From contig NC_061067.1 of the NCBI RefSeq assembly GCF_021917145.1, positions 4,979,389-5,043,388 on the forward strand: 64,000 bases of DNA, written 5' to 3'. The translations under genes and the position numbers were made by a program. The notes under the pieces were generated by a model. That model ran no database searches and was not told where the DNA came from. It saw nothing but the letters and a program-made list of their open reading frames with translations. Source of the stretch: Hypomesus transpacificus (lineage: Eukaryota; Chordata; Actinopteri; Osmeriformes; Osmeridae). Of this stretch, positions 38,818 through 52,459 are shown piece by piece (within the stretch, counting starts at the first letter, position 1; every line of letters begins with the position of its first letter).

Positions 38818-39425
38818 GCCCAGCTAATCTCCACTTGGCCCTGTGTCCTCAGCCTGGGTCTCAATGGACTCGGGTCTCCTTGAAACGCCTCCACTTCCTG
38901 TGCTTCTGTGTGTGTGCGACGGGCTGTGGCGGAGGCTTGGTCAATGTGCATTCACACACTCCATCCCCCTTCACTGTGCCAGCTCTCTCACACCGGTGCC
39001 ATGTGTTCAGCCTGTCACCTACCATGCAGGTCATGTGGCATGTGCTGCAGTGACACAGGCAGTGGCACACCGTGTCTAGTGAGTGTTTGTCACCCCTTGT
39101 ATGGTCAGGAAGGAAATTGTTTTGGTGCCTAGAAAGCCATGTGGTCTCTGTACATGGTCCAAAAACTGTACTGTTCATGCTACAGACCTGACCACCAGTT
39201 GACACACTGACACACTAATTGACACTATTTTTTTCTTCTACTCTCTCTTTGTTTTTTTCTTCTTTCTCTCTCCCCTTCTTTTTCCCTCATCTCGTTCTCC
39301 CTTCTCTCTATCTACTGTTATGTCTCTCTTCCCCCTCCAGCCTCCTATCCTTGGACTACAAGCACAATATAAACACAATGGGATTTCAATGACGAAGGGC
39401 TTGTGAAGCAGAGCAGGATCACAAA

Positions 39426-39622
39426 GATCACACCAGTCCACTGGATCACACCAGTCCACTGGATCACACCACTACACTGGATCACACCAGTCCACTGGAT
39501 CACACCACTACACTGGATCACACCAGTACACTGAATCACACCAGTCCACTGGATCACACCACTACACTGGATCACACCAGTCCACTGGATCACACCACTA
39601 CACTGGATCACACCAGTCCACA
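39426..39622. repeat. 18-bp minisatellite, about 11 copies
   Basis: Units are GGATCACACCAGTCCACT, with a variant (ACTACACT in the second half) that alternates with the main form. It generates an open frame on the minus strand that is purely repetitive. Confidence 0.9.
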
Positions 39623-42600
39623 TGTCACAATGTCAGCCAAAAGCTTGGGTCCAAAAACTGTTTGAAATCAGTGTCTGCTTTAGTCTGTCTTGGAGTGTCA
39701 GATGAATGGGATTACCATTTCTAGGAAGTGCTCATTGGTTTAAAATGTGCCAGAGGAAAACAATCAAGCCCAGATACCATTTCTAGATCAAGTCTGGTCG
39801 GGTCTGAAACAGCAGAAGGGTAGATCATGAGGCGGATCAAACATGGTACATGAAACACATCAGGAATCAGAAGGATGCGAAAAATCATAGGTACAAGTAA
39901 ACTCAATACCATCAAGAACTGTCCTGAGAGATTTCTGAGAATTCTTTCCAACAAGTTGTTTGAATTGAATTGAATAAAGACCTCAAACTGCTGACAAGGC
40001 TGTGAGTGAGGGGCCTTGTGTGGAGGCATGACAGCTGTGCTGCTCCCTTATTGTTGCACTGTGGGTCCGTGGCCAGCTAGTGAATGGGTTGGTGACCTCT
40101 AGGTCTAAGGTCCCGACCCTTGTGGAGTGACTGACCCTTAATGGTTGAGTGTGGAAGGATGATGGTAGAATGATAGCCCCCCACTATCCAGCAACATTCA
40201 TCATTCAATGTATTGTCATCAACTGAGTTTTGGAGTTGAATCTGAAGAAGATCTTACTCAAACATGATAAATGAGGGGATCAACATCCTCGTATCTTGGA
40301 GGACACCTTGTGTTCATATTAGTGTACTGACACTTGTCGTTCATCATTGACAAGCTTGCCCCATGCAAATCTGTCTAAAATGTTTGACTTCTACAAGATT
40401 TAAGTATATTTTGCACCTAAAAGCTGTTGTTTTTATGTATTCAATAACTGAATAGCTGTACTGTATCGCTTTGGTTCAAAGCATCTGCTTAAAGATTACA
40501 TTATTATACATTCAGATGTATATTATGCTATTATTATACTACTATAATGTATATTAAAATAATACAATACAATACTGTATTATACTATGCTATATTGATC
40601 TGGATTCTGGATTATTTGCATCTGTAATGATGATCAACTTCATCTGTTACAAGGTCATGCATCCAAATAGAACTCAGACAGTTAGTTCTGTTTCTCCGGC
40701 AACGGCACGTGGGCGTTCTAAGATAACAAAGAGATCCAACAACTCAGGGAGGCCCCGTACGCAGCAGTACCCCCTCACAGACCCCCACCGTCTCTCTCAC
40801 CAATGCTAGCTCCACCAAATGGTAATCTCCAATGCTGTAGGAGACGGAGGGGGTGTAGAGGGGGGGTGGACTGGGGGAGTTAGCTCAGGGAGCTCTTTTA
40901 GTACTACAGCAGTCCAACAGAGGGAGCAAACAGGAATAGTGTGAATGGGGAGCATCCTCCTGTCTACTTGAATGGAGAGGAGCCCGCCCTCCCTGACTGA
41001 ACCGTCTGGCAGCATCACAGGCTGGAGAGGCAGTAGACAAAGCCAGCTTCGAGCCGTCTGCTCACAGCCTACAAACCTCCCTCCACGTTCCAAGCAGCAG
41101 TTTTGATAGAGTTAGTTTACACAAGTATTTGAAGTCACATTTACCGGGACCAAATCCCCATTCTATAATTAGTGCCTGACTCCCTTTGGCTATTGGACAG
41201 AGACACTTGTCATATGACAAAGTCATATTGATGAAAGGTTCTGTTTTTATCAGCACTCTCACTTGGCACAAAGAAGACAGGGCACTGTGATGTCATAATC
41301 AAATACCATACCACTCAAGAGTAGAGGAGAGGAACCAATCACAGATTTATCATAATGTATTTAAAACTGCTGGAGCCACATTTAGTCGAACACAGTTAGA
41401 CCATGAGAGGTATAAAGACTGGGTCTCTGTGAACAGACCAAAGTGGAGATCCATACACTGTCTGGCTATATCAAGCTGGTGAGGGTAGATCCTTTTTCAA
41501 TAATCTAAGCAGCATCAACCAGAGAAGAAAAGAGCGGGTGAATGGACGGAGAAAGAGAGGGAGGGAGAGAGAGAGAGTGTGTTTAACAGAAAAGGAAAAT
41601 GGCAGAAAAGGAGTGTAAGAAAATAAGAGAAAAGAAGTGATAGAGATAAATCGAGGGACTGGGGTTGGGTGAAGGAGAAGGACAGGGGAGAAGCGTGGGG
41701 GAAAACCAACGTCTGCAGTAAAAACTATGTAATCATGCGGTTTCATCTTTACAGTATGCTGCCTCGCTTTGTGTACCATACTGCTCATGCAGACTGCACC
41801 ACAAGTATGTCGCGAACACACACAGGCGAGCCCTCCTCAAACCTAGTGTCATAGCCAGACTGCAGGAGGAGGAGGCGGGAGCGAGGGGTTTGAAGGAAAG
41901 GAGAGGTTCCCCATCCCTGGCCCTGGCCCTGGGCCCCTCTCTTTCTTGTGGACAAAAACCCAACTCAACCAAGCTTAAGCTTCTTAAAGACCCGAACTAC
42001 AGGAGAGCTTGAATAGCCCCAGTCATCAAAGAGACTGTACACAATGGCACCACTGCACTGCACCTTCAGACCAGATTCCAATAGAAACGGGGGAAGAACT
42101 GGACACTAGTCATCGTCTAATTAGACTGATAGTGCCGGGCTAGACCATCAGAAACACGAGCACGTTGCACACATTAAATCTAAGTAATGCCAGTGTGCCT
42201 TCAATGAACAAACCCTAATCACACTAAAGACTACCTCGGCTTTGGCATGGAACCCCGGCGACAACAACAGAACAATTGTGTCCACTGATGCGGTAGAGCA
42301 GAAATACTCTGGTAATGCTTAGTAATACTTAGTAAAACTGTGGTCATTTGCATTCCAGGGCTGGTTTCAGCACCTGACCAGGCCAGGCAGGATCAGATAG
42401 TGGATAGTGAGACCAGGTTGTTTGGGACAAAGCATCTTTATCCGGGCAACATTTTCTCTCGAGCTGCTTTGGCAGCTCTCCTCGTTGCTCGTCTCGCTGT
42501 GAAAGGGGGCATTGTGGGAAAGGATGGAGACTCCGGCAGTAGTCCCACAATGAGGGAGGCCTGTTTCCCCTGCAACCACGGGGCAGCGGCATACTATACA

Positions 42601-45600
42601 CAGGAACTTCTCTGGAGAACATTTCCTGTTTGCTGTGACCATGGCAACTGGTTATTCTGCCGTCCCTTTTGAGGGGGATCGTCAATCACCAATCCGATTG
42701 AAGTGGGTTCACAACGGTTGTGAGTGATTGCAGGACTGATTGGTCTAACAGGCAGCCCGAGACCCAGGCAGACGCCTATCAGGACGAATATCCCTTCTAT
42801 CCAGCTGATCCATGGTTACACAAATGTTTTTGCTTCTTTTTTTGGAACTCACACTGTCTGATGGGCAGCTATGACCAATGGCCCTTATCCAACAAAACAG
42901 TCCACCCTAAGACAAAGAACCCCTGGATGTATTATAAATGTGGAGAAGAAGGAATTAAGGAATGAATGAATGATAGAAGGGAGGAAAAAAGGAAGGAAGA
43001 ATGCAGTGGCTCCATACAATATTAAATCCTCCACTGTGGCTGAAATGGATCTGGTTAATTCATGATGGGGGGAGGCGCCATCCTTATTAAGAGGATGCGC
43101 GTGCAGCGAGCTGGAAACCCGGGGTCCACACTTGTCTAACTGGCCTAGTTCTGGTCGAGATGAGATGCTGCACTTAGGATGCAGATGAAACTCACATCCT
43201 TATAGTTGATAAATGTCAGTGACAGCGCAGCACAGGGGACATTCGAGAGGAATACATTTGCTATTTTCACTGAGGTACCTGTGACAGCATTGAATACAGA
43301 TGACAAATACCACATCCACCACTCAGCTAACACAGTCAATAACAGCTGCTAGCGCCAGTATAAAATCCATATTGCTGTTGGCCATGTCTGAGTGGGGTTT
43401 TTTTCCATTTCATTTTACTGGGATGCTCTGCCGTCTGTCTCTTCCTCTATGGCGTGTTTTGCTCTGGTGCAGTGCTGAGCATTTGCATCTAAATGGGTCA
43501 GCCTTGGTGAACCCAGACAGGCTGTCTGAGTCTGTCACCAAGTCTCCCTGTATCAGCAGTCTCCTGGATACTCCCAATCTCCGAGGCTGGGATGTGCGTA
43601 CTGCCGATCTCCCAGACCTTGTCTGCTGTAGAAGCACTACAAAATCTGCCAACTGCTAATTCATTAAATGTAGGCCTTTTGGGTTTCCCAACGCATAACT
43701 GTAAAGGGGCGGGATGGGTCGGTGCCATTTGTAATTAAGTTAAACAAGGATGATGAATACAAATATGTACATTCCTTGTTGTGTCTGGCAATGGCTTTCA
43801 TAGCTCGCTGATGAGAGACTGTTTGATGGAGGAGATGATCAAATGAGAAAGCGGGAAAATACTTTTAACATCGTTTATTATCTTTCCTCACTCGTCAAAG
43901 GCTTTTTAAACAGTACATACACTGTTTCTCTGAATTATAGAAAACCTGATTTAGTGACATGCAGTAAACTGGGGCAATTCTGTGCTAGCCAGTAGTCATT
44001 CTCTGCTTAACTTTCAACGCTGATCTGCAATTGCTTATCAACACAAATGTTCCGACCCAATACTGTTGTTTCCTAGGTAACCAAAGCCAGGCCATTCGCC
44101 ATAGAGCCAGTGAATTCCTTGGCAGCCAAATAAGGAAGCACTCCATTGTCCACTTCTCACTGAAAGTAATCCCCAACACAAAAGCTACTGACCATTCAAT
44201 AGAATTACCTAATATTGAGGAGGAATAGAGATTTTTTTTTTTAAACTTTCACTAAAGGAATGGCCAATGAATGTTCACAAGAGCACGATGGAATTAGTAG
44301 ATCAGATAAGGGATCAGGAAAGACCCAAACTGTACATCTCAGACACTTGAGTCACTCCTAAGACTGTTGAGATATAAACTGTTCCCAACATAAGTTGCAA
44401 ACCTCCTGCACATCTCGTCTGAAATAAGTCACCTGTCAGACTAAACACAGTAAGAGAAGGAGACAGAGAGAAAGAAAGGATTTGAGAGAAGCGTGGAGAG
44501 AGACCGAGAGATAACAGGGTGGGAGATAGAGAGGGTGAGTGAAAAAGAACGAGGGAAGTGGAGAGAGAGGGAGAAGAGAGGTAAGGAGGAGGCTCAATCA
44601 CCGTTCACCCTTCCTTTAAGCCCCTCTTAAACATGCTCCACAGGGTAAGACAAGCTGCTACTTCACCAGGCCTCTCGAACAGTGACAGCAGTCCTATGCA
44701 TCAGTGAGGAGGAGTTAGAGCAGTGTGAAGTGACCTTGTGGTCCGAGGCCCAAGTCAGATCCAACTGGCCTTGTGGGTTGGTAGCTGGAAGAGGGGACTG
44801 CTGGGTCAGAGGTCGAGGTGTTCACGTTATTGTAGAACACTTGTCTGCATCCAGAACATTTGTATGAATGTCAACATCCCACACACAGGCTTCTCTATAA
44901 ATGTCTGTTTCAAAAAGAATTCTCGTATAATGTATCCTTCTCATCCATATCTCATAATGAAACCAAGAAACTAACCCCAAAAATACATGAAGGAGGATAA
45001 TAAAAGTTTAACTTATAATTATTATTAACCTATTTTTGGGAAATGTACATCTTTGTAGGTGAGCTGGTCTTGTGGAACTAAGAGAGGGACACAGCGGGAA
45101 GTTCACATTCCAACTGGGTTATTGCCTGGAAATTCACTGTTTTCCTTTGTCGGAATGGAATCTAAGCACACAAGAGAATGGAATGCTGGGACATATGGAT
45201 CACAAAACGTATTCTGTGAAAAACTGTGAACATGCCTCATCAGTGGGTTGGTTTGATACTGTAAGTCACGACCAGTCTCAATGGCCCTCTAATGAGAAAA
45301 CCATGGTCTGTAATGAAACACGTCTCAAGCCAAATCATAAAATATAGGGTGGTAAATCTTTCACGCACTTTTGCCAAAAAGGCGTGGAGAAATAAATGTC
45401 AAACTTTGCTCGTTTTTCTACAACGTTCCAGTATGTCTTAGAGAGCAGCTAATGCACAGTACTATGGTATTAATGCCCCTGGGCTTTTAATATGGTCCCG
45501 TAAACTATATGCCCTTATGTAGAAGCCAGACTGCTATGGGGCATTCCACACCTCCCTGTCTGTCAGCAAACACCACAGAAGAGCCAACTACCGGCCTCAT

Positions 45601-46882
45601 CTGAGAAGCAGAGGCACACTGAGGTGTATGTCATAACAGAACCAATTTATTAGGATTGTCCATCCGTAGTTGGTCTATAGATGCTCAATTTCCGCTGCAA
45701 TAAATTATAAATCTTCAGCATCCACTGATTACTTTTGGTTGTTGCCTGAGGATAAAAGTGTAAAGTAACAGAGATTACATATGTGAAGGTTTCACTTCCT
45801 TCATACACCAAAATAGTCCCATTAGTAAACTGGTTTGAACATTCAAGATAGGATGAATATGAAACTGTGAAACCTGCTCTGAGATCTGAGGAGGAATATG
45901 TTTGAGTTTTGATGGGAGGCCCACAAGCTAACATCTCAATTTGACCATTCACATGCAACTATAAAGTATACGGTCAATTTTTGGCTTTAAATAAGAACAC
46001 AATGAAATGCCTTACCTACAACACATAGGCCTTACCCTGTTTTATAAACATTATTGCTATATGGACCACTTGTTGTCTTGTGTTACAGACAAAAAAAATG
46101 ATAAAAGAATGATCCCTAATTGCTTTTCAACTCAGCCTTAAAAAAAACACCAACAGAATCAGAGAGAGAATCTGAGGCGACTCAGAACCCTACACGTATG
46201 GCCCTCTTTTCACAAGCCTACTAATGATATTATCAAATGTAGGAAACATTTAGTTTTGTATGAGAGGCTCTTCACATCCAGTCTACAACTCTGCTTCTGC
46301 GTCAGAGAGGCGGCGAGGCTGCTGCTCTCTTTAACGTAGCCGACAGTGCATCCACTCCACCGCTCCTCAAGTGTCGGATTCTCACACCAGTCAAGGTTAA
46401 CAAGCCGCCCGTGTCTGCGGCGACTGGAAAACGGGAGGGGTAGAGGCGAAGGGTGAGGTGTACTGCTCTGTATAATGAGGATGCAGACAGGCAGATTACA
46501 GTAGGCTAGCCTTAGCTACACATTTTCCACCAATGGCTTTAATGAATACTAATTTTACTTATGCTTATATTTTGAGGAATAGCCATTCATGTATAAGGGT
46601 CGCAATTCAAGGTAACAAACTTGCCCATTTTGAAGCAACACAATCACAATGGCATCTTTAAATATACAATAAACTAGACCCAGTCGCAAAACTCCCGTGC
46701 GCACTAATATAGCTGGCAATGCGCCTACAGATGCCGTGGGCTGGGCTCTACTGTACAAATGGAGTTCTAATAATGGAGGAGTCAGAATTATGCACTATGC
46801 AGTGGAATGCTCATCAAAATAGGCAACTGATGTGAAGACAATAAAAGCGTCCCTTTCGTTTACTGAAGCGTACAGTTCTTAC
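39623..46882. other. No coding exon seen: smarcd3 upstream region or long isoform intron
   Basis: About 7 kb of unique, moderately AT-rich sequence with short GA-rich patches (41,530-41,700; 44,450-44,590). None of the open frames has splice context or similarity that I recognise. If the alternative first exon at 46883 is real, all of this is smarcd3 intron, where tissue enhancers would be expected. That cannot be judged without cross-species alignment. Confidence 0.5.
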
Positions 46883-46894
46883 CTTTCTCTCCAT
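46883..46894 (-). CDS. smarcd3: Candidate alternative first coding exon of smarcd3 (MERK)
   Basis: On the minus strand, ATG GAG AGA AAG is followed directly by GTAAGAAC, a strong donor. The phase is 0 and joins in frame to the second smarcd3 exon (starting RPGMPSG), giving MERK-RPGMPSG. The ATG has a good context (G at -3, G at +4). The sequence just upstream (46,940-47,140) is the only CpG-richer patch for kilobases. Mammalian SMARCD3 is known to use alternative first exons joined to the same RPGMPSG exon. This is inference from position and phase. Confidence 0.5.
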
Positions 46895-46939
46895 TGCTGT
46901 AACACAGTCTTATCAGTCAGTACACTGTAAATATGGTCC

Positions 46940-47150
46940 CTAAATGTCCGGTTGCTCACTCCAGAACTTCCTCACGCCGGCTTCCAGTAGCGAATCGCGG
47001 TCACTCCCCCATGAGGTGGACAGCTTCAGAGTAAGCGACTCGGGCTGGCCGAGAAAAGCAGATTTGGGAAGGGATGGAGTCGGGTTGTGTGAAGCTTGTT
47101 CGGCGACAGGAGCGCAGGCGCGGGCTCTGAATGAAAAATTACAACTGGTA
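46940..47150 (-). promoter_or_regulatory. smarcd3: CpG-richer patch, candidate distal smarcd3 promoter
   Basis: Contains clustered CpGs (CACGCCGGC, GAATCGCGGTC, AAGCGACTCGGG, GGCGCGGGC) in an otherwise CpG-poor region. It lies just upstream, on the minus strand, of the MERK exon. No TATA box was seen. Confidence 0.4.
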
Positions 47151-47619
47151 GGGAGTGTCACCAAATTACCTAGGTGGCCAACAAAATATACTTCAGGTCT
47201 TACCTGCACCTTATAAAATAATCCGTTTCACCGAATCCACAGCTTGTGTGAAATCTTGTGTCTCCCTGTGTCACACATATAATTCTGAGTATTCGGGCAC
47301 TACCATAAATACGTTTTTCAAAGACTAACCTCAATTTAAATTGGCTACAGTAGGTCTACAATACGCAACCACCTCTCCCTTATAAAAACATGTCCTTACG
47401 AACCAAGACACAATGCCCCTTTTCTGCTGATCCAATTATTAGGCTTCCTCCGGTAGCCATAGTAGCAATTCTATGGCTAGTTTGGTCACAGCTAATGCTA
47501 CTGTTAAAAGAAACAGACGGTTTTCTTCTGCTGCTAGCACGTAAACAACTTTGGTCAACTTATATAAATGCAATATAACCATAGTACTCATGTAGTATAT
47601 TTTTGTACGAGGAAATCAA

Positions 47620-48170
47620 AAGTGATTCAAATAACACACTTTATTTCGATTTGAACCAAAAATATAGAAGTGATGAGTCTGGTTTCAATGTGTTGGCACA
47701 GAAATAAAAATTGGGCAGCTGGTAGGGTTGATTTCAGACATGCACAAGGAGCTACACAGAGCAAAGTAAAAACAATAGGAGAAGCCACCAGAGCAGTGGT
47801 TGTCAATCCTGGACCCCATAGCCCACTGTGTTGTATGCGTCCCTGCTCCAACACACCTGATTCAAATGAATGGGTCATTATCAAGCTCTGCAGGAACTTG
47901 TTTATGACCCTCTCATTTGAATCAGGTGTGTTGGAAAAAGGGAAATATCTAAAACACATTCCAGGTAAAACAAATTAATATAATTAGGGTTCCAAACAGT
48001 ACCCTGCGAAGCTGGCAAGTACTCTCTGTGGAACCTGTACTCAGAGGGTTCTTCTATTGTTGGCAAGAGTTGCATCTCTACAGCTCCCTTTTGCCATGGT
48101 GTACTGCAATATACATTCTTTTTTCTAATGATCATTATCATATCCTTAAAGGTCCTTGTTTTGAACTTGA
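47620..48170 (-). other. nfx1: Probable nfx1 3' UTR
   Basis: Follows the nfx1 stop on the minus strand. An AATAAA at 47645-47640 would end the transcript near 47,620, only about 0.5 kb before the candidate smarcd3 distal promoter on the same strand. A palindromic MITE lies inside this UTR. Confidence 0.45.
47794..47965. mobile_element. Palindromic teleost MITE (hAT-like), one end degraded
   Basis: Begins CAGTGGTTGTCAATCCTGGA, which I recognise as the end of a common fish palindromic repeat. The arms AACACACCTGATTCAAATGA (from 47850) and TCATTTGAATCAGGTGTGTT (to 47934) are a perfect 20-bp inverted pair around a loop containing TCAAGCTCTGCAGGAAC. The far end diverges after AAATATCTAAAACA, so the element is non-autonomous and damaged. 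Confidence 0.75.
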
Positions 48171-51100
48171 TCAATCCTGGACATCAAAGTAGTCTATAAC
48201 AGGCTCTTCCTTGACCATCTTAGACCAGCTGCATCCACCGTCGCTTCTGGAAACACAAAAACAAGAACCACAATGATCAAAACTCAGCCATATACCTGAA
48301 AATACTATAATAATACTGTAATATTCAGTCATTCCTTCGCCAATGAACAGCCATTACAGTGAAGACTATATATGGAACAAATAACTAGAGACGTTTAGGG
48401 TAAACTGCAGAGCCATTCCCAATGTATGGGCCAAACACTGAGACAACTCACTTGCTGCTATGTTGTTTGATGTGGGCGATGGGTGGGGGGGCTCTGGTGG
48501 CCGTCTCTCTCTCGATCAGAGACGTCAGGGTTGAATTTGGACAGAGAGACTTCCCCCTTGAAACAGCACAAAAACACGTATACCATTTTCGTTTGTCCAA
48601 CATTTATTGACGTCGACAACATCTGCAAAGCAGCATACCCTCATTTGTAACAACTAAAAAGCAGCTACAATGGGACAAAGAGTTAAATACGCCCACTATG
48701 CAAATCAGCCAACCATTCAGTCCTACGAGCCCCGACTTTGACACAGCCCGAGTTCGACCAACTCATCAGACCACATCCAAGTGCAACAGACCTGCATAAC
48801 CGAGTCGAGCTTGGTTTACGGCAAGCGTTTCCAGTTACCTGGTGGCCGTGATGACCACGTTGCGTTTGGGCTCGCTGTCGTAGCTCACACTCTCCACGGT
48901 GTAGGCCTCCGCCAGCTCGTGGACCATCTTCCTGTGCTCACGGTTCATGGGTGGGAAGCAGTGGCTCCTCTTGGGCTGCTTCCCCTACAACCACCATCCA
49001 CACAGCAACACACTTTACTCACACGGCACACGAGAACAACTGTCAAGGTGTTTAGTCTCAACAGTCACGCCGCAGAAATGCTTACCTTGCTAACCAGCTC
49101 AACCAGATTCTTAATCTCCTCTTCTACCTCCCTCACAAACTTAAAATCTTTCCTAAAAATCAGAAAATTGTATTATGAAAAGTGTTCACCTTTACAACAA
49201 CAACAAAAAGCAGTCAAAAGACCGACCAGAAGTGAAACTTCTGACTCAGACGTTTAAGTTAAGATTTATGATTTAAAAGACATTAAGAATAGTTTTAAAG
49301 ACATCTTGAGTATGTCAGCGAGTGCCTTAGCATGGAGGAACAGTCGGACTCCATGTTGTGGTACCTGGCATCGTCTCGGAGGCTGTCGCTGTATTTGGAG
49401 GTGGAGCGGACGTTGAAGGGATCCACAGACACGTCGATCTGCAGAGCTTCAGCCAGTCTCCTGTTCCTTTCCAGGGCAGCACACTCCTGGTCACACTCCA
49501 GCCTGGGGGACACAACACAGTCCAGGTCACAGCGACGCACTCCCCAGTCCTGCAGAGATGCTGTCGAAAATCTACCGTCTAAAGAGACAGCTGCAGGCCC
49601 AGATTACCTGTTCTGTTTCTGCTCCTTCTTGGTGATGAACTGAGCGATGTCTACCGAGTCTCCCAGCTGCATGTCAGACAGACGGCTCGCCATGGCGATG
49701 GCGGCATACCTTTAACACACAGAGGATGAAAGAGGATGATACAAGAGGATGAAACTATAGCGACCACACAATTAATACACACCCATCACTCTCTAATTTG
49801 TACAGAACTGACCTCTGGTATGAGCTGGCAGCCTCTGTGCAAGGCACCATTTCCTTTCTCCTGCCACACTCACACTGTAGCGCCACCTGTTGGACAAGCA
49901 TGGAAAATCACTAACTGGACAAAACGCAATCCAACGAAAGTGAGCTTGACCGTGGCCGTTTCATCCATTACACCAGGCAAGACCAATCAAGCACAGACCA
50001 GTACACCAGGTGAGCCATAGCGTACCTTGGTAGTGCAGGTGTTGCGTGGGCAGCTACTGCCCTTGTGGCAGGGGGCGGAGCAGGGGTGCCCACAGTCGGG
50101 GCGTGCCAGCACGCAGGCCTGGCGGCAGGAGGCCTCCACCAGACACTCGCCACGGTGGCAGATACGGCGACAGCGATGCAGGTCGCACGGCAGCATCTTG
50201 TTACAGACCAGGCCGCAGGAGATGTCCTGCAGGTGGCAGGGGATGTTGCTGCGTTGCTACGGAGACACGTGGGGGTGAAACCAGGGGGTTAGCAGAGCTA
50301 GAGCGTGGTGACTTCACTGGGGCTTTTAGACAATGTTTTTCTTTTCCCCCCCACATACCTCGTGTTTCCCCATGCACCACTTGGTCGTCAGGTAGGTACA
50401 GGGAGGACACTTCTCCTCACTGTGACAGTTATGGAAGACTGACAACACATGCAAGACACCAGGTGACAGTTGAGTAAGAGAAACTAAACCAAATATAATA
50501 GTGCAGCATAAGGCACGTCTCAGTGGGGGGTAGGGTTACCTGGATGATCACATTCATGCCTCCTGGAACACAGGTTCTTACACTCCGGTGGTTTGGTGCC
50601 ACAAGCAATGGGCGGGAACAAGATGCTGTTACCACAGTGACACGCCAGCTCATCGAAACCTACAGTTAGATAGTTTGATATAACCAAGGTTTAGTAGAGT
50701 ACAAGTCTTGTATTTGACTAACGTTGTATCTCTGAGCTAACAAACAAACCAGTTGAGGAAATGGCACTGTAGTGCAAGTACTGTCAGATATGTGAACTAA
50801 CTGGCCACTAGGATGATTCAGACTAATAGTATAAAGGAAAATCCATGGCTTAAAATAAATATCTTGCCAAGAGAATGCCCCCTTGGAACTTGGCACCATC
50901 TGCTTGAGGTGCTAATGAACTAGTCAGCATCCACATGTGTGTTTTGGCATTGCCACAGGGGCATAAGCACAGCCCATGCTGGAACTCACTGGTTTGCCAG
51001 CAGGGTAGGCAGTTCCCACGGTGACAGACCTCCTGGCAACGGTGGAGGCCACAAGTGAGCTTGCCACCACAGATAAGAGAGCACTTGTGCTCCACAGCCT

Positions 51101-51137
<37 letters not shown>

Positions 51138-52424
51138 AAAAACCAAATGTGGGCACAAGGAAACCAGGCAAGACAGGATTATGATATTTATAGAAGTATA
51201 TCAAAGTATATAAGCTCCCAGGTCACCAACTGATCCCTCCTGGTCACTCACCACGCAGCACTGCTCATTACACTTATGCCGCCCACAATGGCGCTTTTTA
51301 GTACAGCGCTTCTCGCAGGAAAAAACAAGCTGGTCTACAATTGAGAGAAGAAGAGCACGTAACAAGAGTGAATCAAGGATGGGCTTCAGGAAAGCATTGT
51401 TTTCAGTCTGAACTTATACAGAGAAAGCCCCTCCTCAGATCTCACCTTCGTTGTGGATGGTGGCACAAGGAACCTCCTGTGAAGAAACCAAGGAAAGGTC
51501 TTTAATGTGGAGCCGTCTGCACAAAACACCCCTATATTCTGGCCTTTAAAGAACATGCTGAGATGAGGGGTTTGGCTGCCTCGGCAGCTCACCAGTGCAG
51601 ATCAGGTGTGACTGTAGCCACTGGTAGCTTTCCGTCTGTTCCTTTAATTGGCTCACCTTGATCTTGGAGCCGCATCGACACCTGACGGTGGAGGTGAGGG
51701 AGCAGGGGCCGCAGCTGCCCTCGTGGCACAGCTTCTCACACAGGTGGATGGAGTCTAGGGGATGGGGGGATAGGGTTAGGTCAACACTCATCACACTCAT
51801 CTACTGCTGTTAGGCAAAGAACAGGACAACAGTAACAACTGTCTGATGCTCTACAGCTGAACTAAAAGTGAGTCTAACTGACCAGGAAACAAACTGGTTT
51901 GAAACTGGCTTCAGTGTGCAGACAGACATCTGGTCCAGGCTGGACATAAATTGCCAACAAGGAGATTGAGAAATACAGTCAAGTTGTTGTCCCCTGGCCA
52001 AATAAAGGCATAGAAAATGAAGCAAGGTGTTGACCATAGATAATAGCAGGCTGTATAAGGGGCTAATGTTTAGGGAAACATTGCACCTAGTCCAGCGGTC
52101 CCTCTCCCTCACCGTTTGACCCGCAGGGCAGGGGTTTGTTACAGGTCTTGCCACAGGAGGGTATGGGATCGGAGCAGACACGCCGCTCGGAGTAGCCCAG
52201 CTCCAGGAGCTTGGCCAGGGCCGTCTGCCCACAGGGACAGCTCTTCACCAGCCTGGGGGAGCGAGGGCAAGGCTGGCACGGCCCAGGGTGGCACACCTGC
52301 TGGCACCGGTGGGCCTCGCACTCCAACATCCTGGAGCAGAGTAGGTAAGGAGATACTGTAGCGAGCGCTGTCAGGAGGAAGGTTGGTTCTTTGATTCCGT
52401 TAAATAAATAATAATAATAAAAAA

Positions 52425-52459
<35 letters not shown>

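Noticed and set aside
39345..39623. Repetitive frame (VIQWTGVIQCSG) on the minus strand
   Set aside because: Encoded wholly by the 18-bp minisatellite, whose length is a multiple of three. No start context or homology.
42340..42672. 110-codon frame in the smarcd3 upstream region
   Set aside because: No similarity that I recognise, no acceptor or donor in phase, and an equally long frame exists on the opposite strand, as expected by chance.
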